NCBI RefSeq assembly: GCF_012034175.1
Contig: NZ_JAATEJ010000006.1
Coordinates: forward strand, 124,001 to 188,000
Direction of reading: 5' to 3'
DNA length: 64,000 bases
Origin: Actinacidiphila epipremni
GTDB lineage: Bacteria > Actinomycetota > Actinomycetes > Streptomycetales > Streptomycetaceae
The translations under genes were made by a program, and so were the position numbers. Shown piece after piece: positions 8,823 to 16,672 of the stretch. Each line of letters begins with the position of its first letter. Position 1 is the stretch's first letter. Under the pieces are notes generated by a model, which saw only the letters and a list, made by a program, of their open reading frames with translations, was not told the DNA's origin and did not search any database.

Positions 8823-10340
8823 CTACGCCCCCTCGCCGCCCGCCGGGACGGCGACCTCGCGGCGCGTCGCCGGTGTGGCGGCGCGGCGGCTGAGCAGCCA
8901 CACCGCGGCGCCGCCGGCCAGGCAGGCGGCGGCGCTGAGCAGGAAGGCGTGGTTGCCGCCCGCGGCGAGGGCGGCGGCGGGGGAGGAGGCGTGGGCGGCG
9001 GTCACGACGGCGACGGTGAGCGCCACGCCGAGGGCCGAACCGACGTAGCGGGCGGTGTTGTTGGCGCCCGAGCCCATGGCGCTGCGGTCGGCCGGCACGC
9101 TGGAGACCGCGAGCCGGGCGAGCGCGGCGTTGAGGATGCCGCTGCCGACGCCGCCCACCGCGAGGCCCGGGAAGAGCCTGCCGTACGAGCCGCCGACGTG
9201 CAGCCCGTACAGCGCGCCCTGGCCTATCGCGGCGATCGTCAGGCCCAGCGCGGCCTGCGCGCCGGCCGTGACGTACGGCGCGAGCCGGCGGGCCAGCAGC
9301 GCGGACAGGGCCGAGACGCCCGACCACACCACGAACAGCATGCTGGTGGCCACCGCGCCGGTGCCGAGCACGCCCTCCACGATGGTCGGCAGGTAGCTGA
9401 ACACCCCGACCAGGGCGAGGCCGTTGGTGAGCGCGCCCAGCTCCGCGGCGAGGAAGGCGGGGCTGCGCCACAGCTGCGGGTCCAGCATCGGCTCGGCGAC
9501 CCGGCGCTCCACCGCGGCGAAGACGGCGAGCGCCACCGCCGCGGCGGCGACCGGCACCAGCACCGCCGGCTGGAGCCAGCCGCTGCGGCTCTCGCCGAAG
9601 CCGGCGACCAGCGCGCCGACGCCGGCGCTCAGGGTCAGCGCGCCGGCCGGGTCCAGCCGGCGGGGCCGGGCGGCACGTGACTCGGGGACGGCCGCGGTGA
9701 GCGCGGCCACCGGCACGGCCAGCAGCGCCAGGCCCCAGTAGATCGAGCGCCAGCCCCAGACCTGCGTCAGCACCGCCGCGTAGACCGGGCCGACGGCGAC
9801 CCCGGCGCCGACCGTCGCGCCCCACATCCCCAGCGCCCGCACCCGCTGGTGGCCCGCCGGGTGTGTCGCGGCGATCAGCCCCAGGCCCGCCGCCAGCACG
9901 GCCGCGCTCGCCGCGCCCTGGACGACGCGGCCGGCCAGGAAGAAGGCGGTGCCGGGCGCGGCGGCCGACAGCGCGGTGGACAGCAGCAGCACGACCGTGC
10001 CCGAGGCGAACGTACGGCGCCGGCCGCGCGCGTCCGCGACGCTGCCCATGGTCAGCAGCAGGGCGGCCAGGCCGACCGGGGTGCCGGTGAGCATCCAGGT
10101 CTGGGCGACGGGCCCCGAGTGCAGCCCGTGCGCGGTGGCGCCGAGCGTGGTGGCGGGGGCGGTGAAGGCCATCAGCGTCAGGAGGGTGCCGAGGCACACC
10201 GTCAGCAGCGTCGCCCCGGCGCCGTGGGCGGGGGCCCGGTGGGCGGCGGGGGCCGGGGGCGGCTCACCGCCGGGGCGGCGCGGGGGTTCACCGGGGACGG
10301 CGGGCGGGGCGGGGCTGCCGGGTGCGGCCTGGGCGTTCAT
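8823..10340 (-). CDS. MFS transporter, DHA2-type multidrug exporter
   Basis: This 505-residue inner-membrane protein has a Pro/Ala-rich cytosolic N-terminus of about 40 residues followed by roughly 14 hydrophobic helices, the layout of DHA2 drug:proton antiporters. MFS motif A appears as GSVADARGRRRT between helices 2 and 3, and motif C-like GAGVAVGPVYAAV lies in helix 5. It probably exports an organic compound. It is divergent from an HxlR regulator, and two copies of a 19-bp operator candidate lie between them, so expression is likely induced by the compound sensed by that regulator. The substrate cannot be deduced. Confidence 0.88.
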   Translation of the reverse strand: MNAQAAPGSPAPPAVPGEPPRRPGGEPPPAPAAHRAPAHGAGATLLTVCLGTLLTLMAFTAPATTLGATAHGLHSGPVAQTWMLTGTPVGLAALLLTMGSVADARGRRRTFASGTVVLLLSTALSAAAPGTAFFLAGRVVQGAASAAVLAAGLGLIAATHPAGHQRVRALGMWGATVGAGVAVGPVYAAVLTQVWGWRSIYWGLALLAVPVAALTAAVPESRAARPRRLDPAGALTLSAGVGALVAGFGESRSGWLQPAVLVPVAAAAVALAVFAAVERRVAEPMLDPQLWRSPAFLAAELGALTNGLALVGVFSYLPTIVEGVLGTGAVATSMLFVVWSGVSALSALLARRLAPYVTAGAQAALGLTIAAIGQGALYGLHVGGSYGRLFPGLAVGGVGSGILNAALARLAVSSVPADRSAMGSGANNTARYVGSALGVALTVAVVTAAHASSPAAALAAGGNHAFLLSAAACLAGGAAVWLLSRRAATPATRREVAVPAGGEGA

Positions 10341-10388
10341 GGGGTTCCTCCGCTGGGGTGCGGTCGGTCCGTGGGATGCCGAGCAGTG

Positions 10389-10451
10389 GTGAGTCTGGTC
10401 ATTGAACCTACGACTCGGCCGCAGCGTAGCACGTGAGTCTGTTCACTGAAC
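10389..10451. promoter_or_regulatory. Duplicated operator for the HxlR/MFS pair
   Basis: Two 19-bp boxes, GTGAGTCTGGTCATTGAAC (10389-10407) and GTGAGTCTGTTCACTGAAC (10433-10451), match at 17 of 19 positions and start 44 bp apart, about four helical turns. The second contains the perfect inverted repeat GTTCA-C-TGAAC. One box lies near the MFS start, the other over the likely -35 region of the HxlR gene (-10 TACGCT at 10470-10475). Confidence 0.75.
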
Positions 10452-10481
10452 TGACATCGTTCCCGGCAGTACGCTGGCCCC

Positions 10482-11060
10482 ATGGCACTCGGTACGGACT
10501 ACGCCAAGCAGGACTGCTCCCTCGCCCGCGCCCTGGAGGTGATCGGGGAGCGCTGGAGCCTGCTGATCGTGCGGGACGCCTTCTACGGCGTGCGCCGGTT
10601 CAACGACTTCCTGGTCCACCTCGACATCCCGCGGGCCGTGCTCACCGCGCGGCTGGCCGCGCTCACCGACGCCGGGGTGCTGCGGAAGGTCGCCTACCAG
10701 CAGGCGCCGCCGCGCTACGACTACGTCCTGACCGACGCCGGGATCGGCCTGTGGCCACCGCTGCACGCCCTCGTGCGGTGGGGCGGCGAGCACGCGAGCC
10801 AGGGCCCGCCCAGCAGGACCTTCCACCACGCCGTGTGCGGCACCCGGCTGGACATGACCGGCGGCTGCCCGGCCTGCGGGCTCTCCCAGGTTGCCCCGGC
10901 CGACGTCGAGATGCGCACCCCCGCCCCCGACGGCCGCCCCCGCCGCGACGACCCGGTCGCCGCCGCGATCGCCGTCCCGCACCGGCTGCTGCGCCCGCTG
11001 CGCGGCCCCGCCGCAGGAGGCGACGCGTTTACCGGTTCCGATGATCCGGGCAATTCGTAG
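10482..11060 (+). CDS. HxlR family transcriptional regulator
   Basis: This 192-residue winged-helix regulator starts CSLARALEVIGERWSLLIVRD, the classic HxlR signature with a Cys near residue 11 that in some family members senses electrophiles or redox change. RRFNDF and GIPRAVLT-like sequences form the recognition region. A C-terminal extension with CGTRLDMTGGCPACG may bind a metal; the last 50 residues look disordered. The ATG follows a TACGCT hexamer by 6 bp, suggesting a leaderless mRNA. It is divergent from a DHA2 exporter and probably represses it through the duplicated boxes between them. Confidence 0.9.
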   Translation: MALGTDYAKQDCSLARALEVIGERWSLLIVRDAFYGVRRFNDFLVHLDIPRAVLTARLAALTDAGVLRKVAYQQAPPRYDYVLTDAGIGLWPPLHALVRWGGEHASQGPPSRTFHHAVCGTRLDMTGGCPACGLSQVAPADVEMRTPAPDGRPRRDDPVAAAIAVPHRLLRPLRGPAAGGDAFTGSDDPGNS

Positions 11061-11083
11061 GCGTCTACGGAGAAGGGGGCACC

Positions 11084-12214
11084 GTGATCATCTGGGTGAA
11101 CGGGGCGTTCGGCGCGGGCACGACCAGCACCGCGCGCGAACTGCTCGACCTCATACCGGACAGTACCCTGTACGACCCCGACGTCCTCGGCGGCTGTCTG
11201 CGGCAACTGCTGCCCGGCAGGCGGCTCCAGGAGGTCGCCGACCAGCAGGACCTGCCCATCTGGCGGCGGTTGGTGGTGGAGACCGCCGCCGCGCTGCTCG
11301 CCGAGGTCGGCGGGGTGCTCGTGGTCCCGATGACGCTGCGGCGCCAGGACTACCGGGACGAGATCTTCGGCGGGCTCGCCGCGCGCGGGATCGAGGTCCG
11401 GCATCTGCTGCTCGACCAGGGAGAAACGATCCTGCGTGGGCGGATGGCCGAGCACACCGCCCTCCCGGCGGGCCAACCGGACGGCCCGGGGCGGCCGGAG
11501 GCGGCCGGCGGCCCGGACGCCGCCGGTACGGCCCCGGCCGCGGCCACCGCCCTGTCGGACGGGCCCGAAGGCGCCCCGGCCGTGGGCGTCCGGCTCCCGG
11601 CGCCGGAGCGCGTGCCCGACCGGCACGACCTCCAGGAGTGGCTGGCGCTGGACGCCCACGTCATCCGCACCGCGGGCCTGACACCCCGGCAGATCGCGGT
11701 ACGGCTCGCCGAGGCGGTCGCCCGGGGCGAGGGGGCCTGCGGCATCGTGCAGACACCCGCGCCGCGGGCCGAGACCGTCGCGGCGGGCGTCCTGCTCTTC
11801 GACGAGGCCGACCGCGTCCTGCTGGTCGACCCCACCTACAAGCCCGGCTGGGAATTCCCCGGCGGCGTCGTCGAACGCGGCGAGTCGCCGGCCAGCGCCG
11901 GGCACCGCGAAGTCGCCGAGGAACTCGGCATCGAGCTGACCGGCGGCCTGGAACTCCTCGTCGTCGACTGGGAACCGCCGCACCCCACCGGCCACGGCGG
12001 CCTGCGGCTGATCTTCGACGGCGGCCGGGTGCAGGCCGCCGACATCGGCCGGCTGCTGCTGCCGCCCGCGGAACTGCGCGACTGGCGCTTCGTCACCGAG
12101 GACGAGGCCGCCACCCTGCTGCCCCCGGTCCGCCGCGACCGCCTGCGCTGGGCCCTGCGCGCCCGCGAACAGGGGCGCCCCCTCAACCTCGAAGCCGGCC
12201 ACCCCGCCCAGTGA
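11084..12214 (+). CDS. TmrB-like P-loop domain fused to a Nudix hydrolase domain
   Basis: This 376-residue protein joins two domains. Residues 1-190 resemble the TmrB-like/kinase-type P-loop family (MIIWVNGAFGAG at the N-terminus, then an EVADQQDLPIWRRLVVETAAALL helix region). The Walker A reads GAFGAGTTST, with Thr where the catalytic Lys should be; the codon is ACG. Residues 115-165 are a Gly/Ala/Pro-rich linker. Residues 245-376 are a Nudix domain with an intact box, GGVVERGESPASAGHREVAEELGI split by no gap, so the pyrophosphohydrolase half should be active. GTG 11084 follows GGAGAAGGGGG. It is 23 bp after the HxlR gene but function is unrelated as far as I can see. Confidence 0.8.
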   Translation: MIIWVNGAFGAGTTSTARELLDLIPDSTLYDPDVLGGCLRQLLPGRRLQEVADQQDLPIWRRLVVETAAALLAEVGGVLVVPMTLRRQDYRDEIFGGLAARGIEVRHLLLDQGETILRGRMAEHTALPAGQPDGPGRPEAAGGPDAAGTAPAAATALSDGPEGAPAVGVRLPAPERVPDRHDLQEWLALDAHVIRTAGLTPRQIAVRLAEAVARGEGACGIVQTPAPRAETVAAGVLLFDEADRVLLVDPTYKPGWEFPGGVVERGESPASAGHREVAEELGIELTGGLELLVVDWEPPHPTGHGGLRLIFDGGRVQAADIGRLLLPPAELRDWRFVTEDEAATLLPPVRRDRLRWALRAREQGRPLNLEAGHPAQ

Positions 12215-12219
12215 CCCGC

Positions 12220-12250
12220 CCCGGCCCGCCCCCGCACAGGGCGGGCCGGG
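12220..12250. terminator. Bidirectional terminator
   Basis: 12-bp perfect arms (CCCGGCCCGCCC at 12220-12231, complement at 12239-12250), a 7-nt loop and a following AAAA (which is UUUU for the minus-strand M20 transcript) lie between two convergent genes. Confidence 0.75.
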
Positions 12251-12277
12251 AAAACCCCGCGGCGCGCCGCCCGCCGG

Positions 12278-13651
12278 TCAGCCGGCCGCGGCGGTGCGCT
12301 TGGACTCCGCGTAACGCTGCAGGAAGACCGCCTCCGCCAGCGACAGCCGCTCCAGCTCCTCGGGCGACACGCTCTCGTTGGCCGCGTGGATCTGCGCCTC
12401 CGGCTCGCTCAGGCCGATCAGCAGGATCTCCGCCTGCGGATACAGCGTCGCCAGCGTGTTGCACAGCGGGATCGAGCCGCCCTGGCCGGCGATCGCCAGG
12501 TCCCGGCCGTACGCCTCGCGCATCGCCTCGGCCATCGCGGCGTACGCCGGGCTGTCGGTGTCGGCCTGGAAGGGCTGGCCGCTGCCGCGCTGCGTCACCT
12601 CGACCCGCGCGCCCCACGGCGCCGCCGCCAGCAGATGCTCGCGCAGCGCCGTCCCGGCCTGCTCCGCCGTCATGCCCGGCGGGATCCGCACGCTCACCAG
12701 CGCGCCCGCCGTCGCCTGCACCGAGGGCGTCGCGCCGATGACCGGCGGCGCGTCGATGCCCACCACCGTCACCGACGGGCGCGCCCACAGCCGGTCGGCG
12801 ACCGTGCCGGTGCCCACCAGCTCCACCCCGTCCAGCACCCGGGCGTCCCGCCGGAAGTCCTCCTCCGGGTAGCTCAGGCCCTCCCAGGCGCCCGAGCCGT
12901 CCAGGCCCTCGACGGTGGTCGCGCCGGACGCGTCACGCAGCGAGTCCAGCATCCGGATCAGCGCCGCCAGCGCGTCCGGGGCCGCCCCGCCGAACTGACC
13001 GGAGTGCAGATTGCCCTCCAGGGTGGCCACCTGAACCGCCATCAGTACCATGCCGCGCAGCGTCGAGGTCACCGTCGGCAGCCCCACCCGGAAGTTGCCC
13101 GCGTCGCCGATCACGATCGCGTCGGCGGTCAGCAGGTCGGGGTGCGCCTCGGCGTACCGCTCCAGGCCGCCGGTGCCCTGCTCCTCCGAACCCTCCACGA
13201 TCACCTTGACGTTCACCGGCGTCCCGCCGTGCGCGGCCAGCGCTCGCAGCGCCGTCAGGTGCATCAGCACACCGCCCTTGCAGTCGGCGGCGCCCCGCCC
13301 GTACCACCGCCCGCCGCGCTCGGTCAGCTCGAACGGCGGTGTCAGCCAAGCCGATTCGTCCAGCGGCGGCTGCACGTCGTAGTGCGCGTACAGCAGCACC
13401 GTCGGCGCGCCCTGCGGGCCGGGCAGCAGCCCGTAGACCGACTGCGTCCCGTCGGGCGTGTCCAGCAGGGCCACGTCCTGGAAGCCCTCGGCCCGCAGCG
13501 CCGCCGCGATCCAGTTCGCCGCCTTCTCGCTCTCCTCACGCGGGTACTGGCGCTCGTCCGCCACCGAGGCGAACGACACCAGCTCGGCCAGCTCGGTGCG
13601 GGCGCGGGGCATCAGCGAGGCCACGGTCTCGGACAGCGGAACGGACGGCAT
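12278..13651 (-). CDS. M20 family metallopeptidase (dipeptidase)
   Basis: This 457-residue M20/M28-clan peptidase has all the two-zinc ligands I would expect: His in LLYAHYDVQP, bridging Asp in RGAADCKGG, Glu pair in EGSEEQGTGG, Asp in VIGDAG and His near the C-terminus in IHAANE. The dimerisation lid falls between residues 200 and 330. It should hydrolyse short peptides in the cytosol. ATG 13651 is chosen over longer options because a GAGGAGC site precedes it at 9 bp and the upstream in-frame extension is Arg/Ala junk sequence. It is divergent from the flavoprotein gene. Confidence 0.92.
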   Translation of the reverse strand: MPSVPLSETVASLMPRARTELAELVSFASVADERQYPREESEKAANWIAAALRAEGFQDVALLDTPDGTQSVYGLLPGPQGAPTVLLYAHYDVQPPLDESAWLTPPFELTERGGRWYGRGAADCKGGVLMHLTALRALAAHGGTPVNVKVIVEGSEEQGTGGLERYAEAHPDLLTADAIVIGDAGNFRVGLPTVTSTLRGMVLMAVQVATLEGNLHSGQFGGAAPDALAALIRMLDSLRDASGATTVEGLDGSGAWEGLSYPEEDFRRDARVLDGVELVGTGTVADRLWARPSVTVVGIDAPPVIGATPSVQATAGALVSVRIPPGMTAEQAGTALREHLLAAAPWGARVEVTQRGSGQPFQADTDSPAYAAMAEAMREAYGRDLAIAGQGGSIPLCNTLATLYPQAEILLIGLSEPEAQIHAANESVSPEELERLSLAEAVFLQRYAESKRTAAAG

Positions 13652-13811
13652 GGGCTTGCTCCTCGGGGGAAGGGGCGGCTTGCGCGGCGCGCCGGCGCAC
13701 GCAACGGGTCGCTGCCGATGGTGCCACAGCCGACGGCGGGCGACGGGCGCAATAGGATGCGCTGAGCAGCAGCGACGACAGCCGGACGGCCGAGCGGGAG
13801 CGGAATCAGAC

Positions 13812-15062
13812 GTGAGCGGTGAGCAGGCGGCGCAGGACAGCGGAGCACGGGACGGCGAGAGCCAGGCGGTGTGGGACGTCGTGGTGATCGGCGCGGGCCC
13901 CGCCGGAGCGTCGGCGGCCCACGCGGCGGCCGTCGGCGGACGCCGGGTGCTGCTGCTGGAGAAAGCCGAACTCCCCAGGTACAAGACCTGCGGCGGCGGC
14001 ATCATCGGACCCTCCCGGGACGCCCTGCCGCCCGGCTTCGACCTGCCGCTGCGCGACCGCGTCCACGCCGTCACCTTCAGCCTCAACGGCCGGCTCACCC
14101 GCACCAAGCGCTCCCGGCAGATGCTCTTCGGGCTCATCAACCGCCCCGAGTTCGACGCGGCCCTGGTCGACACCGCCCGCGAGGCCGGCGCCGTGGTCCG
14201 CACCGGTGTCACCGTCTCCCGGGTGGAGCAGCACGGCCCCGGGGTGCCCGACCGGCGCACGGTCGCGGTGATACTGAACGGCACCAGCAGCGGCGGACCC
14301 GGCAAGCGCGACGAGGAGGTCGTCTACGCCCGGGCCGTGGTCGGCGCCGACGGCAGTGCCAGCCGGATAGGAGCGCACGTCGGGGTCAAGCTCGACCAGG
14401 TCGACCTCGGCCTGGAAGCGGAGATCCCGGTACCGGCGGCCGTGGCCGAGGACTGGTCCGGCCGCGTCCACATCGACTGGGGCCCGCTGCCGGGCAGTTA
14501 CGGCTGGGTCTTCCCCAAGGGCGACTCCCTCACGGTCGGTGTCATCTCCGCCCGCGGCGACGGCGGCGCCACCAAGCGCTACCTGGACGACTTCATCGCC
14601 CGCCTGGGCCTTGCCGGTTTCGAGCCCAGCGTCTCCACCGGGCACCTCACCCGCTGCCGCGCCGACGACTCGCCGCTCTCCCGCGGCCGGGTCCTCGTCT
14701 GCGGCGACGCCGCGGGCCTGCTCGAACCGTGGACCCGCGAGGGCATCTCCTACGCCCTGCGCTCCGGCCGCCTCGCGGGGGAGTGGGCCGTCCGCATCGC
14801 CGAGGCGCACGACGCGGTGGACGCCCGGCGCCAGGCCCTCAACTACGCCTTCGCCGTCAAGGCCGGCCTCGGCGTCGAGATGGGCGTCGGCCGCCGGATG
14901 CTCACCCTCTTCGAGCGGCGCCCCGGGCTGCTGCACGCCGCGCTCACCACCTTCCCGCCGGCCTGGCGGGCCTTCGCCGGCATCACCAGCGGCAAGCGCA
15001 CGCTCGCCGAACTCGTCCGCACCCACCCCATCGCCCGCCGGGCACTGGACAGCATGAGCTGA
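13812..15062 (+). CDS. Geranylgeranyl reductase family FAD-dependent oxidoreductase
   Basis: This 416-residue flavoprotein begins with a dinucleotide-binding loop, VVVIGAGPAGASAAHAA, and has the family motif YKTCGGGI, the ALVDTARE/ADGSASRIG second motif and the FAD-ribityl motif VLVCGDAAGLLEPWTREGI. Family members reduce isoprenoid chains (geranylgeranyl-chlorophyll, archaeal lipids, menaquinone side chain). In actinobacteria a menaquinone or other prenyl substrate is the likeliest, but no isoprenoid genes are next to it. GTG 13812 has a GGGAGCGGA purine tract upstream. A -10-like TAGGAT lies in the divergent intergenic region at 13753-13758. Confidence 0.85.
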   Translation: MSGEQAAQDSGARDGESQAVWDVVVIGAGPAGASAAHAAAVGGRRVLLLEKAELPRYKTCGGGIIGPSRDALPPGFDLPLRDRVHAVTFSLNGRLTRTKRSRQMLFGLINRPEFDAALVDTAREAGAVVRTGVTVSRVEQHGPGVPDRRTVAVILNGTSSGGPGKRDEEVVYARAVVGADGSASRIGAHVGVKLDQVDLGLEAEIPVPAAVAEDWSGRVHIDWGPLPGSYGWVFPKGDSLTVGVISARGDGGATKRYLDDFIARLGLAGFEPSVSTGHLTRCRADDSPLSRGRVLVCGDAAGLLEPWTREGISYALRSGRLAGEWAVRIAEAHDAVDARRQALNYAFAVKAGLGVEMGVGRRMLTLFERRPGLLHAALTTFPPAWRAFAGITSGKRTLAELVRTHPIARRALDSMS

Positions 15063-15083
15063 CCCCCGCGCCCGCACGCCGGG

Positions 15084-15575
15084 TCAGGGCTGGATCCGGA
15101 AGACGGGGTGCTTGTGCGCTATCGCGCGCAGCTGCTCGTCCGTCGAATCCGGGCCGACCCCGCCGAAGAAGACCCCGACCTCGGCCTTCCAGCGCTTGAG
15201 GTAGGCGCGCAGGATCGGGGTCTTGTCGTCGTCGGCGACCTCCACCGCGGTGAACTCCTCGGCCTTCTTCCCCAGTCGCAGCTCGCCGCCGCCGGCCGCC
15301 CGCATGTTGTGCGTCCACTGGACGTGGCCGCGCGGGGCCACCAGATAGCGCTCGCCCTCCAGCGTCAGCAGATTCACCGGGGTCGTCCGCCACTCGCCGC
15401 TCTTGCGGCCCTTGACCGCCAGGACCCGCGAGCCCCAGACGCTGAACCCGCGGCGGGTCAGGAACGCGACCGCCCGGTTGAACACGTTGACGGTGAGCCA
15501 GCCGGGCTTCTGGACGTGCTCCCGGTCGCCGCCCGCCTGCTGGACCTGCTGCTGCTCGTGCTGCTGCTCCGACAT
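15084..15575 (-). CDS. F420H2-dependent quinone reductase/nitroreductase family (Ddn-like)
   Basis: This 163-residue protein has a Gln/His-rich N-terminal tail and then the split beta-barrel fold of the deazaflavin-dependent reductase family, with the signatures LAVKGRKSGEWRTTPVNLL, YLVAPRGHVQWTHNMRA and ELRLGKKAEEF. Members use F420H2 to reduce quinones or nitro-compounds, sometimes with detoxification roles. ATG 15575 follows GGGAGAGG. It is divergent from a TetR gene, and perfect inverted repeats lie between them, so it is probably repressed by that TetR and induced by a xenobiotic or quinone. Confidence 0.88.
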   Translation of the reverse strand: MSEQQHEQQQVQQAGGDREHVQKPGWLTVNVFNRAVAFLTRRGFSVWGSRVLAVKGRKSGEWRTTPVNLLTLEGERYLVAPRGHVQWTHNMRAAGGGELRLGKKAEEFTAVEVADDDKTPILRAYLKRWKAEVGVFFGGVGPDSTDEQLRAIAHKHPVFRIQP

Positions 15576-15600
15576 GATGACCTCTCCCGATCCGAAGTGT

Positions 15601-15665
15601 GAGCGGTGCTCTCGCTTGAGAACAGTGTGCCCGACGCGGGGCACCAAAAGCAAGAGCGCCGCTCT
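15601..15665. promoter_or_regulatory. Operator region between F420 reductase and TetR genes
   Basis: AGAGCGCCGCTCT (15653-15665) is a perfect 13-bp inverted repeat around one central C. GAGCGGTGCTC (15601-15611) is a second short inverted repeat sharing the half-site GAGCG. An unusual T/pyrimidine run follows at 15661-15674. The placement over both promoters suggests TetR binding. Confidence 0.55.
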
Positions 15666-15726
15666 CTCTTTTTTTCGCCGATCTCGTTCCTGGTCATCGC
15701 TCTCCTTCGATGGCACACTGGGGGAC

Positions 15727-16614
15727 ATGAGTGCCATCAGAGGAGCAAGGGAACGGGCGAGGGCCGAGATCACCGCGGCGATCAAGGAGGAGGCCGGCCG
15801 GCAGCTCGCCGACCAGGGGTCGGCCGGGCTGTCGCTGCGCGCGGTCGCCCGCGAGCTCGGTATGGCCTCCTCGGCCCTCTACCGCTACTTCCCCAGCCGG
15901 GACGACCTGCTCACCGCCCTCATCATCGACGCGTACGACGCGGTCGGCGAGGCGGCGGAGCAGGCGCTGGCCGCCGCCGACGCGCACGCCCGCGACGGCG
16001 CGGCAGCCGCCGCCATCGCCGGTGTGCGGATACCGGGCGCCGCCCCCGCCGACCGCTGGACGGCGGTCTGCCGCGCGGTCCGCGGCTGGGCCGTCGCGCA
16101 CCCCCACGAATACGCCCTGATCTACGGCTCGCCCGTGCCCGGCTACGCCGCCCCGCAGGCCACCGTCGGCCCGGCCTCCCGCGTCCCGCTCACCCTCGTC
16201 TCGGTCGTCCGCGACGCGCACGCCGCCGGACGGCTCAACGAACCCACCGGCCGGCCGCTCACCGAGCCGGTCCGCACCGACCTCGCGCGGCTCGCCGCCG
16301 AACTGGCCCCCGAGCTGCCGATACGCGTCGTCGCCGCGCTGGTCGCCGGCTGGGCCCAGCTCTTCGGCCTGCTCAGCTTCGAGCTGTTCGGCCAGTTCAA
16401 CCGGGTCGTGGACGCCCGCGGGCCCTTCTTCGACCACGCCGCGCTCACCCTCGCCGCCCAGGTCGGCCTGGAGGTCGACCACGCCGCCGACCCGACCGAC
16501 CCCGTAAAACCCGCAAACCCCGCCGACCCCGAAACCCGCGCCGCCCCCGCGGCCCCCGCCGCCGACGACTCCCGGACCGGCGCGGAAGCCGGCCGCGTAC
16601 TCCCGGCGAAGTAG
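15727..16614 (+). CDS. TetR/AcrR family regulator
   Basis: This 295-residue regulator has an N-terminal TetR helix-turn-helix (GLSLRAVARELGMASSALYRYF, about residues 36-57, preceded by an AEITAAIKEEAGRQLADQG helix) and a long ligand-binding region of the WHG-type C-terminal family. The last 45 residues are a low-complexity tail rich in Pro, Asp and Ala, and are probably disordered. The ATG lies 7 bp after a CACACT hexamer, so the mRNA may be leaderless. It is divergent from a Ddn-like reductase, its likely target. A hairpin at 16626-16652 follows the stop. Confidence 0.9.
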   Translation: MSAIRGARERARAEITAAIKEEAGRQLADQGSAGLSLRAVARELGMASSALYRYFPSRDDLLTALIIDAYDAVGEAAEQALAAADAHARDGAAAAAIAGVRIPGAAPADRWTAVCRAVRGWAVAHPHEYALIYGSPVPGYAAPQATVGPASRVPLTLVSVVRDAHAAGRLNEPTGRPLTEPVRTDLARLAAELAPELPIRVVAALVAGWAQLFGLLSFELFGQFNRVVDARGPFFDHAALTLAAQVGLEVDHAADPTDPVKPANPADPETRAAPAAPAADDSRTGAEAGRVLPAK

Positions 16615-16625
16615 CCCCGCCGCCC

Positions 16626-16652
16626 CCCGGCGGTGGACGCGACGCCGCCGGG
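16626..16652 (+). terminator. Hairpin after TetR gene
   Basis: CCCGGCGG (16626-16633) and CCGCCGGG (16645-16652) form an 8-bp stem with an 11-nt loop, directly upstream of the histidine kinase promoter hexamer TAGCGT at 16661-16666. Confidence 0.5.
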
Positions 16653-16672
16653 CCGCGGTCTAGCGTGGAGCC

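Noticed and set aside
13812..15062. Start of an isoprenoid or phospholipid biosynthetic cluster
   Set aside because: Only the geranylgeranyl reductase-like gene is present; neighbours are a peptidase, an F420 reductase and regulators.
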